Below are positions 1 through 8,894 of a DNA stretch of 64,000 nt, piece after piece; positions within the stretch are counted from its first letter, which is position 1, and each line of letters opens with the position of its first letter. The translations under genes were made by a program, and so were the position numbers. The notes under the pieces are model-generated. The model was not told the origin of the DNA. It made no database searches and saw only the letters and a program-made list of their open reading frames with translations. The stretch comes from Symbiodinium natans (taxonomy: Eukaryota; Sar; Dinophyceae; Suessiales; Symbiodiniaceae). The stretch spans positions 306,001-370,000 of the forward strand of contig CAJNDS010000447.1 in NCBI GenBank assembly GCA_905221605.1. Direction: 5' to 3'.

Positions 1-1130
1 AAGCTGGTGCGTGCCTCTGGGCGGCTTACGACTGCCGCTAGATCTGAACAGATTCGTTCGTGTCAAAGACAGCAGGGTTCAGGAAACAGGGCTTTGGGTT
101 TAGACAAGCGTGATTCTCCTGAGCCGGTTTGCACTCGATGCACGTGGAAACTGCACCAGGACATGGTCAAGCAAAAAACAAAACTCTGCAACATCAAACA
201 GTTTCACACCGAAACCCTAAACCCTAAACCCTAAACCCTAAACCCTAAACCCTAAACCCTAAACCCTTCAGACCTTTCTGTTTTGGTTCTAGGTTCAGGG
301 TTTCGGCTATTCTGGGGAAAGGCTTCGGTGGTTCGATGCTTTTACGGTTTAGGCAAGCTCTTTGAAGTGTCCCCCACCTCGGTTTAAAGTATGCCCTCCG
401 AATATGGGCCCTTGCTTTAGGGTCCTACAGCATAATCTCCGCGTATGTATATGCATACATATACATATATATGGGGCGAAAATCACCCCACGAGTCTATA
501 CGAGTCTTGCTGCAGCGATCTGCAGGCGTAGAGGGTGGGACAAAGAAATTGTCTCGTGCCCCTGTCTCTCTGCAGCGTTGAGCGCGTCCACAGGTGAAAC
601 CGCTCGTCAGCAACCCTTTCAGTGGGACTAACGTGGGGGAAAACATATAAGTCGGAGGATGCGTATGGGAGAAATAAGTTTAGGGAGACTATGTACACAG
701 TGGGCAATTCAGGGCTCTTCGCAACCCTGTTCGAGTGAGACGATGGCAGGACTAGGGTCAAGTTTCCGGCCACCGTGGGGGAAAAAACGGAATGGAAAGG
801 GAGTGTCTTATCGTCGTTGACGCAGCTCACCCCGACGCACAAGGGGCACTTTGTGACCACTCGCCAGAACTAAACATTGAGCAAACGAGAAGTCGGTGAC
901 GTTGGAAAAGAGGCTGGAAAGGCCGCAGTCCCCCGGTTCGCCTCCTGTCGGCTCCCCTAGACAGCATTGTGGCATATGTGAAAGGGCTGCGTGGCATCCA
1001 GCAGCGTGTAACCGTCAATCGGCATGAAAATTGGGGCAATTGTCATTGATTGTGGGAAATTGTAGCGCAACCTGGGTCCGATCAAATTTGCTAGCCATCC
1101 AGAAATGCACGTCTCCACAACGCGAGCTCG
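1..1130. other. Unique sequence with no recognised gene
   Basis: Apart from a short CCCTAAA array at about 212-268, this stretch is unique and its open frames are short, lack recognisable motifs and often lack an ATG start. No splice-bounded coding island could be supported. Confidence 0.4.
212..268. repeat. Interstitial telomeric array (CCCTAAA)
   Basis: About eight tandem CCCTAAA heptamers. It is the first of many internal telomere-type arrays in the window. Confidence 0.95.
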
Positions 1131-1305
1131 CTTCCTCACTCTCTCTTACTCTCGCTTTCACTCTCACTTTCACTTTCATTTCTCATTCTCATTCTCTTCA
1201 CTCTCACTCTCACTCTCACTTTAACTCTCACTCTCACTTTCAACCTCTCTCGCTCTCACTCTCATCACACTCCTCACACACTCACACACACTTTGTCTTT
1301 CTCTT
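1131..1305. repeat. CT-rich low-complexity tract
   Basis: Imperfect CTCTCA/CTTTCA hexamer repeat grading into CACACA. The Ser/His-rich reading frame through it is a by-product of the repeat. Confidence 0.85.
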
Positions 1306-1497
1306 ACACGCAAGCACTTGCTGCTCCAAAAAATACAAATGTTTGGCTCTGGCAAAGACCAAGGTCGATGGCGCTAAATTCAAGATAAAAGATGCTGCAA
1401 ATGAGCCTCACAACTTGAACATTGTTAGAACCCCAATATCTTCGGTGTTCAAAGCCCAAGCCAAAAGCTTTCATTCCGCAACGTCAAGCTTGCCAAT

Positions 1498-2040
1498 TTA
1501 CCAAAAGCGCTCGATATCATGGTTGGCGACAGCTGCTGCAAGTGCACGCCGCACCGCGTCCAGGAAGTTGAGCGGTTGGTCTGCAGGGTTGAATTGCTGA
1601 TACTGTCTGTGCCCCAGAGCTTGACGCGCGTTAAGTGTTACCCTAACAAAGGCGGTAATTTGTGGGCGTTGAGCCAATCTGGCAGATTCCAAGTCACTGA
1701 ACTGCGCACTTTGCGCCCAGTGGCGTAGTCGTGAGGAGGGTACTTGGCCCTGGACCTCTGGTACCCCTGCGCGTTGCGCTTGAGAACTGTCTCCGGGCGT
1801 GTGGGCCGCATATACGCTCTGCCTGCTAACAGTGCCACTGCGGCAGCTGGTGGCACATTCACTTGGAGATCGGCAATTTTGCCTTGTCTCCTGTGCACCC
1901 TGTTCCGTCTTCTTATCACTGTCCGGCGAGCCGAGAACAACCGGCAAGCATCCAGCTCTCGTAGGGGGAGCATGTTGATGCGCATTGAAGGCAAGGAACA
2001 GCCCTTCCAACCAATAGTCCGGATCTCCGTAACACGCCAT
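1498..2040 (-). CDS. Hypothetical protein, weak
   Basis: A minus-strand frame open for about 181 codons from an ATG at 2040. No domain, signal peptide or membrane segment is recognised, and other frames over the same DNA are also open, which is common in GC-rich sequence. It may be part of a decayed retroelement or not coding at all. Listed only because it is the longest ATG frame in the first 2.5 kb. Confidence 0.15.
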   Translation of the reverse strand: MACYGDPDYWLEGLFLAFNAHQHAPPTRAGCLPVVLGSPDSDKKTEQGAQETRQNCRSPSECATSCRSGTVSRQSVYAAHTPGDSSQAQRAGVPEVQGQVPSSRLRHWAQSAQFSDLESARLAQRPQITAFVRVTLNARQALGHRQYQQFNPADQPLNFLDAVRRALAAAVANHDIERFW

Positions 2041-2179
2041 GGCCGGGAACTTTGCTGGGGGGGTTGGAATTTGGGGGTTTAGGGTTACCTGCAGCGTCGG
2101 CAAAGTGCGCGGTTTCCACTTGCACCGCAACTGTCAAGGCATGGAGCCAGTAATCGGCTTCCTCATGAAACTCCTCACT

Positions 2180-2286
2180 TGTAGCCCTGTGGTACCCTTT
2201 TTCCCTTTTTTTGGTTCAAGGTTCCTTTATAAGGTAACCAACCCAAAAAAGGGTGCCCTTATCATGATATGGGTGCTGGGCTACTA
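2180..2286. mobile_element. Introner-like inverted-repeat element, family A (copy A2)
   Basis: Left end GTAGCCCTGTGGTACCC and right end GGGTGCTGGGCTAC are near inverted complements. The interior shares the GGTTC..GGTAACCAACC and GGGTGCCCTTATCATGATATG segments with copies at 17.98, 19.64 and 26.52 kb. About 107 bp with no coding capacity. Confidence 0.75.
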
Positions 2287-2505
2287 AGTCTTAATTAGAC
2301 CCAAAGGGGTTGCAGAAAGTATTTTGGTGGGCAATTCTTTTGGGAAATGCCCGTTGAAAGAGTTTGGGGTTTCGGGGAGGAGAAGGGCCTCAAAACCCCC
2401 CGTGGTGCCTTTGTAAGTGATTGCACATCGCTCACCCAAGCCCCTAATTCTCGACTGAGAACTTGAAAGCTGCAAGAACAATTTGGGTCAGTTCTTCCTC
2501 ATAAG
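2287..2505. other. Unique spacer
   Basis: AT/GC-mixed unique DNA between two inverted-repeat elements. No coding or repeat signal was identified. Confidence 0.3.
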
Positions 2506-2613
2506 CCCTCAGGGTTCATGTACCTCATAATTACATACCTGGACCCAAAGTCCCTACATAGGAAGTACTTTAAGGCCCAAGTATGCACTGCTCAGGTACG
2601 TGGACCCTTAGGG
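2506..2613. mobile_element. Inverted-repeat element, family D (copy D1)
   Basis: The left end CCCTCAGGGTTCATGTACC matches the inverted complement of the right end GGTACGTGGACCCTTAGGG. The internal segment TTTAAGGCCCAAGTA recurs in copy D2 at 21.84 kb. About 108 bp, non-coding. Confidence 0.7.
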
Positions 2614-2885
2614 AAGTAGAATGGCGTGGGTTTCAGTATCCTATAACCATGTCCAGTCGCCCCTTCGGTCGTTTGCGCTGGGTACTTACCTCTGCTCTAC
2701 TTTTTGGTTTCTTCGGGGTTCCATGATTTTATTAGGCCGTGCTCGCTGTATTCATAACAGGCGGTTGGGGATTACCTCACGAACCCCAAAACTACTTTTT
2801 TGTGTAGGCTCTTATTGTGAAACCCTTTACAGGATTCTTAGGTGGCTACAGAAAAGGAGGTTTTGGGTTTTTAGAATAATTTCAG
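2614..2885 (+). other. Unique sequence, short open frame
   Basis: An open frame of about 89 codons starting at ATG 2621 runs up to the CCCTAGA array. It has no recognisable motif and I do not call it a gene. Confidence 0.2.
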
Positions 2886-3130
2886 CCTAGACCCTAGACC
2901 CTAGTCCCTAGACCCTAGACCCTAGACCCTAGACCCTAGACCCTAGAACCTAGACCCACCCTCGACCCTAGACCCTAAACCCTAGGGTCTAGACCCTAGA
3001 CCCTGACCCTCGACCCTAGACCTAGACCCTAGACCCTAGACCCTAGACCCTAGACCCTCGATCCAGACCCTAGACCCTGGACCCCATGGACCCCAAACCC
3101 CAGGCCTGGACCCTAGACCCTTGACCCTCG
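2886..3130. repeat. Telomere-variant array (CCCTAGA)
   Basis: Tandem CCCTAGA heptamers with a few CCCTCGA and CCCTAAA units. The variant differs from the canonical heptamer at one position and is locally homogeneous, pointing to local amplification. Confidence 0.9.
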
Positions 3131-3142
3131 CCCCCAGACCCT

Positions 3143-3958
3143 AGAAGGGGGTGGAGAGGGGGGGGTGGAGAGGGGGTGGAGAAGGGGTGGAGAGGGGGTG
3201 GAGAGGGCGTGGAGAGGGGGTGGAGAGGGGGTGGAGAGGGGGCGGAGAGGGGGTGGAGAGGGAGAGGGTGGAGAGGGTGGAGAGGGTGGAGAGGGTGGAG
3301 AGGGTGGAGTGGAGGGTGGAGAGGGGGAGAGGGTGGAGAGGAGGAGAGTGGAGAGAGAGAGGGTGGGAGAGAGGGTGGAGAGGGTGGAGAGAGGGGTGGA
3401 GAGAGAGAGGGAGAGAGGGTGGAGAGTTTGAGAGGGTGGAGAGGTGGACGGGAGGGTGGAGAGGAGGGTGGGAGAGGAGGGTGGAGAGGAGGAGGAGGGT
3501 GGAGAGAGGGTGGAGAGGAGGGTGGAGAGAGGGTGGGAGGAGGGTGGAGAGGAGGTGGAGAGGAGGGTGAGAGGGTGGTCTTTCCACACCCTCTCCACCC
3601 TTTCCACCCCCCTCTCCACCCCCTCTCCCCCCTCTCCACCCCTCTCCACCCCCTCTCCACCCCCTTTCCACCCCCTCCACCCCCTTCCACCCTCTCTCCA
3701 CCCTCTCTCCACCCTCTCTCCACCCTCTCCACCCTCTCTCTACCCTCTCCACCCTCTCTCCACCCTCTCTCCACTCTCTCCACCTTTTTTCCACCCTTTC
3801 TCCGCCCTCTCCACACCCTCTCCACACCCTCTCCACACTCTCTCCACACCCTCTCCACACCCTCTCCACACCCCTCTCCACACCCTCTCCACACCCTCTC
3901 CACACCCTCTCCACCCTCTACACCCTCTCCACCCTCTCCACCCTCTCCACCCTCTACC
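3143..3958. repeat. Large inverted repeat of GGGTGGAGA satellite
   Basis: The left arm (about 3143-3574) is a purine-rich GGTGGAGAGGG-type tandem repeat. The right arm (about 3585-3958) is the complementary CCCTCTCCACC-type repeat. The arms meet near 3575-3590, giving a near-perfect low-complexity palindrome of about 0.8 kb. Long open frames on both strands (Gly/Glu/Arg-rich or Ser/Pro/Leu-rich) are by-products of the 3-bp-compatible repeat. Confidence 0.9.
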
Positions 3959-4105
3959 CTCAACCCTCAACCCTCAACCCTCCACCCTAAACCCGAAACC
4001 CGAAACCCTAAACCCTCAAAACCCTAACCCGAAACCCCACTCCCAAACCCTTAACCCTCAACCCTAAACTCTGACCCTAAACCCCAAACCCTCTAGGTTC
4101 AAGCT
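3959..4105. repeat. Degenerate CCCTAAA/CCCTCAA array
   Basis: Mixed CCCTCAA, CCCTAAA, CCCGAAA and CCCAAA units next to the pyrimidine arm of the large palindrome. Confidence 0.8.
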
Positions 4106-4905
4106 TTGGGGTTTGATCTTGCCCAGACCCCAGCGGCGCCGCCGCAACGGCGGAAGATCATCAAAAGGCAGCAAGGCGGGATCTAAAGGAAGAATGCATG
4201 CACTTTTCCCTACCATATGCATAACACCTGCTGGTTTGGTAAATTTTAGGGTTTAGGTTTTAGGGTTTAGAGATTTAGGGGTTTGTCAGGGTTCAGGAAT
4301 TCAGAACTTTTGCGAAGGTTCAGAGCCTAGGATTCGGATCTTTATGACAGTTTTATTGAAAGGCTTTACTTAAATTTCTGATATTGGTTAACCCATAAAA
4401 GCTCGGAACCTTCTAAATCCCGAAACTGCAGCTTCCAGAAGGACACGCTGTTCATGGCGATCGCAACAGCATAAGCAAGTTGCACTTGACCGTTTGTGGT
4501 TGCTACAGAGATTGAATGCGTGTTGTTGGGGCTTACCGGGCGTTGTGAAAGACAACATTTGCAGATGCCGTCGGCAGCCATTATTTCGGTCGACAACAAG
4601 ATGATGTTTTCCTCTTAGGAAACTTGCAGCTTCGGAATGTAAGCTGGAAACTGGACCACTTCACGCTGGAGTCTCTTTGAGGACTTGCGAACGCTGTCAT
4701 TAAGGCCAAAAAAAAACTGGTGCTATGGTTGCAAAAATCAGAGAAGCAACAACCTTTCCAAACCAGTGCACAGATGGTGTCCTTTGTCGACTTGTTCGGC
4801 CATGTGTTGATTTTATGACAGATTGCAAGCGCCTGTTGACGGCGCTTGGGAAGTCTTAGTTTCAGATTGGGTGCCGCTGCTCAACCGCCCAGAGGCTTGA
4901 AGTGA
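4106..4905. other. Unique sequence with no recognised gene
   Basis: Unique DNA with a short TTTAGGG patch near 4245-4275. No convincing coding frame, splice-bounded island or inverted-repeat element was found. Confidence 0.35.
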
Positions 4906-5310
4906 GGATGGGCCCCCCCCCCCTTTGGGCAAAGGGGGGCTTAAGCCCCCCTTTAAGCCCCCCTTTAAGCCCCCCTTAAGCCCCCCTTCAAAGGGATCCC
5001 TGCAAAGGGGGTCCCTTCGGGGGGAGGGGAGGGAAGGAAAGGGTCAAAGCCCTTAAGCTCCCCCTTAAGCCCCCCTTAAGCCCCCCCTTAAGCCCCCCCT
5101 TAAGCCCCCCCTTAAGCCCCCCCTTAAGCCCCCCCCTTAAGCCCCCCCTTTAAGCCCCCTCAAGCCCCCCCCCTTAAAGCCCCCCCCTTTTTGGTGCCCC
5201 CTTAAAGCCCCCTTGAAGGCCCCCCTGTTTTAAGGGGCTTAAACCCCCCTTTTAAGCCCCTTTTAAGCCCCCTTAAAGCCCCCCCTAAAGTTCCCCCCTA
5301 AAGCCGCAAC
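4906..5310. repeat. TTAAGCCCCCC satellite
   Basis: Tandem TTAAGCCCCCC units (10-12 bp) with variable C-run length, interrupted near 4990-5050 by a G-rich segment that includes the inverse motif. C-run length variation suggests slippage. Confidence 0.85.
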
Positions 5311-5323
5311 CAAGCCTCCCCCC

Positions 5324-5686
5324 TCTGTGGAGGGTTTAGGCAGCAGTTTAAAAGGCCTGACACTTGCTGGGCCTTTGGGCAGCAAGTTAAGAGGCGTAAA
5401 ACTTGCTGGGCCTTCTGCGGAGGGTTTAGGCAGCAGTTTAAGAGGCTTAATATTTGCTGGGCCTTTTTTGGAGGGTTTGGGCAGCAGTTTAAAAAGCGTA
5501 ATACTTGCTGGGCCTTCTGCGGGGGTTTAGGCAGCAGTTTGAAAGGTCTGATACTTGCTGGGCCTTTTGTGGAGGGTTTGGGGCAGTTTAAAAGGCGTAA
5601 TGGGTTCAGGCAGCAGTTTAAGACGTCTAAGAGGCTTAACACTTGCTGGGCCTTCGCTGAGGATTTAAGCAGCAGTTTAAGACTGC
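5324..5686. repeat. 51-bp minisatellite
   Basis: About seven tandem units of 39-51 bp sharing ACTTGCTGGGCCTTCTG and GTTTAGGCAGCAGTTTAA. The unit is a multiple of 3 in its commonest form, so open frames run through on both strands without indicating a gene. Confidence 0.85.
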
Positions 5687-5745
5687 GCCCCCCCTCCAAC
5701 CTCCCCGCTAGAGCGGGTGTAATTGCTCCAAGCTCCCCTTTAAAA

Positions 5746-6030
5746 AGAGTCTCACTTCTCTGGTTTCGAAGAATAAGACAAGATTTGAGGGGTGGAATTT
5801 AGAATACATTTCCTTCTTTCTTTTCGCAAAGAGAAATGAACGTTTGAGTCTCACTTCTCTGGTTTCAAAGAATAAAATCCAAAAACAAACACAAAATGAC
5901 AATAAGAGTTGAGGGGGTGGAATTTAGAATACATTCCCTTCTTTATTTTTCGTCAAGAAAAATGTATGTTTGGAGTCTCACTTCTCTAGTTTCGAAATAA
6001 TGAAATTCCAAAAAAATACAAAAAGCTCCC
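5746..6030. repeat. Imperfect tandem repeat, about 100-126 bp unit
   Basis: Two full units and one partial. Each opens with GAGTCTCACTTCTCTRGTTT; the full ones continue through GGTGGAATTTAGAATACATT. The second unit has an A-rich expansion. No function is assigned. Confidence 0.75.
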
Positions 6031-6187
6031 TCTAAGCTTCCTTTGAAGTTCCTTCAAAGATCTTCCAAAGCTTCCCCCTTTGCCCCCCTGAAGCCTTCCT
6101 TTCATCCTTCCAGGGTTTCGGGTTGACCCTAAAGAAACCCTAAACAAACTCCACACGTAAATGTCAAGGAGAGACAACGGACCACAA

Positions 6188-6520
6188 AGAGTGCAACACG
6201 GTAAGTTTTGCAGTCTGCAGTTTTGTGTGCATAGCTTGGAGTCTGCTCAGCAAAGTTTTCCCATTAGCCTGAGTACGATGTGTGGTGCAGAAACGTTTTG
6301 CCTCATAGGGAACCACTCTCGTCGAGTTTCGCAACTTGAGGGTGTTTTGGAGGTCTTTTAAGCTGAGCTGGAAAGTTGGAGAGCTGATACGTTTTCCACT
6401 TTGGCTCAAGTACGTGTAAGCTGCAAGTTGTCCAAGTGTGAGCTTGTTTGCTTGGTTTGGACTTGTGTGAGTTGGCTTGGTTGTATCCTTGGTGCCTTGC
6501 TTGGTGTCTTGGGTTTAACG
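6188..6520 (+). repeat. 5' LTR of copia element
   Basis: Aligns over its length with 14212-14580. Shared blocks include GTTTTGCAGT, CATAGCTTGGAGTCTGCTCA, GTTTTGCCTCATAGGGAACC and GTTGGCTTGGTTGTATCCTT. It lacks two short segments present in the 3' LTR around 14443-14490. The outer 5' end does not match the DNA between the polypurine tract and 14211, so it may be truncated. Confidence 0.88.
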
Positions 6521-6532
6521 TGGTAGCGGAGC
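6521..6532 (+). promoter_or_regulatory. tRNA primer-binding site
   Basis: TGGTAGCGGAGC lies immediately inside the 5' LTR. This resembles the TGGTATCAGAGC-type initiator-Met tRNA PBS of many copia elements and would prime minus-strand synthesis. Confidence 0.75.
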
Positions 6533-6831
6533 GTGGAAGCTCTGTTGCAAAGAAAGAAAGTGAGCCGCTGACTTGGTGTGCTTGAGTTGTCTTGGTATGG
6601 AGGGCCGTGGAAGGCCATCGTACTGCCACATAGTTGAGGGTGAACCCGGAATGCTTCGTGAAAGAGGCAGGAGAGAGGGGCTGAGCCTCCTATGAGAGAC
6701 CTTCAAGGTCCAGACACTCAGTTCCACCAAGAAACGCCGTTGTCGGTGGTAAGTTGCTTTCAGCCCGATGTCGAACTTGTCGGGTGCAGTGCATCCCACA
6801 GGAAGCCCGGTAGGTTGGTTCTCCGACTGCC

Positions 6832-8877
6832 ATGGGCACCCCCAGACCGGCAATGGCTTCACCCATGTCGCCACCAGGTTTGGTGCCACCACCGCCTGCA
6901 GCAGTGGACCCCGTTGCCGTGCAGGCAGCCCTGGGATCCCAGCTTCTGGTTCAGACAGTTCAGCAGCAGCAGCAGCAGCAGCAGATATCTGAAGTGATGT
7001 CGCTAGTGCAGCAGCTAGTCCAGGACCGGACAAGTGCTAAGAAGAAGGGCAAAGGTGCTGGTAGCTTGAGTAGCGTCAGTGACAGCGTGGACCATGCCAT
7101 GGAGGTTGATGATGGGAACGGCGCTCCTATCAGGAATCCTAAGGCAGACTCATATGTGCCAAAGTTGCCCATGTTGGATGGTGGACGCATGAACAAGGGT
7201 CGGCGTGCCGAGATCGAAGCATGGGTTGAGTACCTTGAAGTGTTTTTGCCATGGATTGCCCTGTTTGATGATAGGATACCGTCGGAAGTGCAGGCTTGTT
7301 TCGTGAAAGACAAGCCAATCCTGAACAAAGACTTGGCGAAAGGAGAGAGCATTAGGAGTACCAGAGTGTTCCTTTACCTTCGGCAGTCCTTTGCGAACTT
7401 TTCCCGTGGGCTTGACATTTTGAAGCAAGTTGAGCGTGAACAGCTTGGTGTTCCGGCAGGCTATGAGGCGTTGAGGCGCTTGCATCAGGATCTGTCGGTT
7501 TGCTCGAGGATAGAAGCCTCGACCTTGCGAGAAGAGATGTTGAGATACCAACCCCCTGCCTCTACGAAGCATCGTCCTTTGGAAGTGTTCTGCAGCGTGC
7601 AGGTTGAGCTTGCAAAGTATGGTCGACTTGTTGCTGCGTTCCCAGATCTTGCGTTGAGTGAAGCGGATCAGAGCATGATTGTGTTGAAAGGTCTTGATGC
7701 GGATGTGAAGAGGTACATCTTGTTGCATGCGAAGATTGACTCCATGAGTGAGCTTGAGACTGCGATCAAGTTCTACGACGCAAACATCAAGATCCTTACC
7801 TTCGCCGATTCCGGGCGAGGTCGAGACCGCAGGAACAACAACGACATAGCGAATCCGCTGAACTTCAAGGGCGATGGAAAGGGGAAGGACAAGGGGAAGG
7901 ACAAGGGGAAAGATAAAGGAAAGGACAAAGGGAAGGACAAGGGAAAGGACAAAGGTCGCTCGGGAAAGGACAAGCATGACAAGACAGGAGAGAAAGGTGG
8001 AAAGGGAAACGTTACTCAAGACCCTGGAAAAGGGAGCGGTGGTAGCTCTGGTAGTGATCCAAAGCACGACAAGCGTGCCAACGTGAAGTGCTACAACTGC
8101 AATGAATTGGGGCACTATTCAAACCGATGCCCTAAGAAAGCGGCCAAGGGTGTGGCGGCAGCAGCGACGCTTCTAGAACCGCAGTTGGCGGCTTTGACTT
8201 TGGAGGGCCCGCATGTGTTTGCAGCGGCAATTGGTTGCGAGTTCTTTGATATCGCTCAGGGAGATTCCGACAATGAGTCGAGCTTGAGCGATGGTGATTG
8301 GGAAGCCTTTGGAAGGTCGTGGTTGTTGGAGAGTTCGGAGCCCCCAGTTGAGCTTGGAACCTCGCAGCTTGGAAGCCTAGAGACCCCCGTTGAGCTCGAG
8401 AAGGCCCCAGTTGAGCTTGGAACATTGCAGCTTGGAAGCCTAGAGACCCCCGTTGAGCTCGAGAAGGCCCCAGTTGAGCTTGGAACATCGCAGCTTGGAA
8501 GCCTAGAGACCCCCGTTGAGCTTGAGAAGGCCCCAGTTGAGCTTGGAACGTCGCAGCTTGGAAGCCTAGAGACCCCCGTTGAGCTTGAGAAGGCCCCAGT
8601 TGAGCTTGGAACGTCGCAGCTTGGAAGCCTAGAGACCCCCGTTGAGCTTGAGAAGGCCCCGTTGACGCTTGGTGAGCATGGATTGAGTGAATTTTATTTT
8701 CATGACATGAGCATGGCAGCCCCGCATGTGACACATGGTAGCAGCTCTGAAGCCATGGACTGGTGGTTGCTGGACTCCGGAGCGTCGACGCACCTGATCA
8801 GCGAGGAGACACTGCAGCATGTGCAAGTGCTGAGCCTGAGTGAGCACGTTGGTAGAGACTGTGTGGTGCTTCCATAG
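6832..8877 (+). CDS. Gag plus N-terminal protease of copia element
   Basis: ATG at 6832 in a good context (gccATGgg). The 681-codon product has a Gln run (residues 44-51), a helical Gag-like region (about 100-330), a Lys/Gly/Asp repeat (about 347-380), a CCHC zinc knuckle CYNCNELGHYSNRC (420-433) for nucleic-acid binding, an acidic 21-residue repeat block (504-608), and a retropepsin active site LLDSGAST with the catalytic Asp at residue 648. The frame stops at 8877 inside the protease; the rest of the protease continues in another frame from about 8880. That is either a -1 frameshift site or a small indel in this copy. Confidence 0.88.
   Translation: MGTPRPAMASPMSPPGLVPPPPAAVDPVAVQAALGSQLLVQTVQQQQQQQQISEVMSLVQQLVQDRTSAKKKGKGAGSLSSVSDSVDHAMEVDDGNGAPIRNPKADSYVPKLPMLDGGRMNKGRRAEIEAWVEYLEVFLPWIALFDDRIPSEVQACFVKDKPILNKDLAKGESIRSTRVFLYLRQSFANFSRGLDILKQVEREQLGVPAGYEALRRLHQDLSVCSRIEASTLREEMLRYQPPASTKHRPLEVFCSVQVELAKYGRLVAAFPDLALSEADQSMIVLKGLDADVKRYILLHAKIDSMSELETAIKFYDANIKILTFADSGRGRDRRNNNDIANPLNFKGDGKGKDKGKDKGKDKGKDKGKDKGKDKGRSGKDKHDKTGEKGGKGNVTQDPGKGSGGSSGSDPKHDKRANVKCYNCNELGHYSNRCPKKAAKGVAAAATLLEPQLAALTLEGPHVFAAAIGCEFFDIAQGDSDNESSLSDGDWEAFGRSWLLESSEPPVELGTSQLGSLETPVELEKAPVELGTLQLGSLETPVELEKAPVELGTSQLGSLETPVELEKAPVELGTSQLGSLETPVELEKAPVELGTSQLGSLETPVELEKAPLTLGEHGLSEFYFHDMSMAAPHVTHGSSSEAMDWWLLDSGASTHLISEETLQHVQVLSLSEHVGRDCVVLP
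8341..8655 (+). repeat. 63-bp coding minisatellite in gag
   Basis: Five in-frame tandem 63-bp units encode APVELGTSQLGSLETPVELEK-like 21-mers. Units 2-5 are nearly identical, so amplification is recent relative to the age of the element. Confidence 0.95.
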
Positions 8878-8894
8878 GGGTTCAGAAGAGTGCT

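Noticed and set aside
3070-4067. Long Gly/Glu/Arg and Ser/Pro open frames on both strands
   Set aside because: They follow the GGGTGGAGA/CCCTCTCCACC satellite and exist in several frames at once.
5298-5802. Leu/Pro/Asn-rich frame of about 133 codons on the minus strand
   Set aside because: Explained by the 51-bp minisatellite, whose period is divisible by 3.
8341-8655. Regular repeat resembling a CRISPR array
   Set aside because: Units are contiguous 63-mers with no unique spacers and lie in frame inside gag.
7150-8734. Minus-strand frames of 200-320 codons opposite gag
   Set aside because: Mirror of the codon bias and repeats in gag; no motif and gag is clearly the coding strand.
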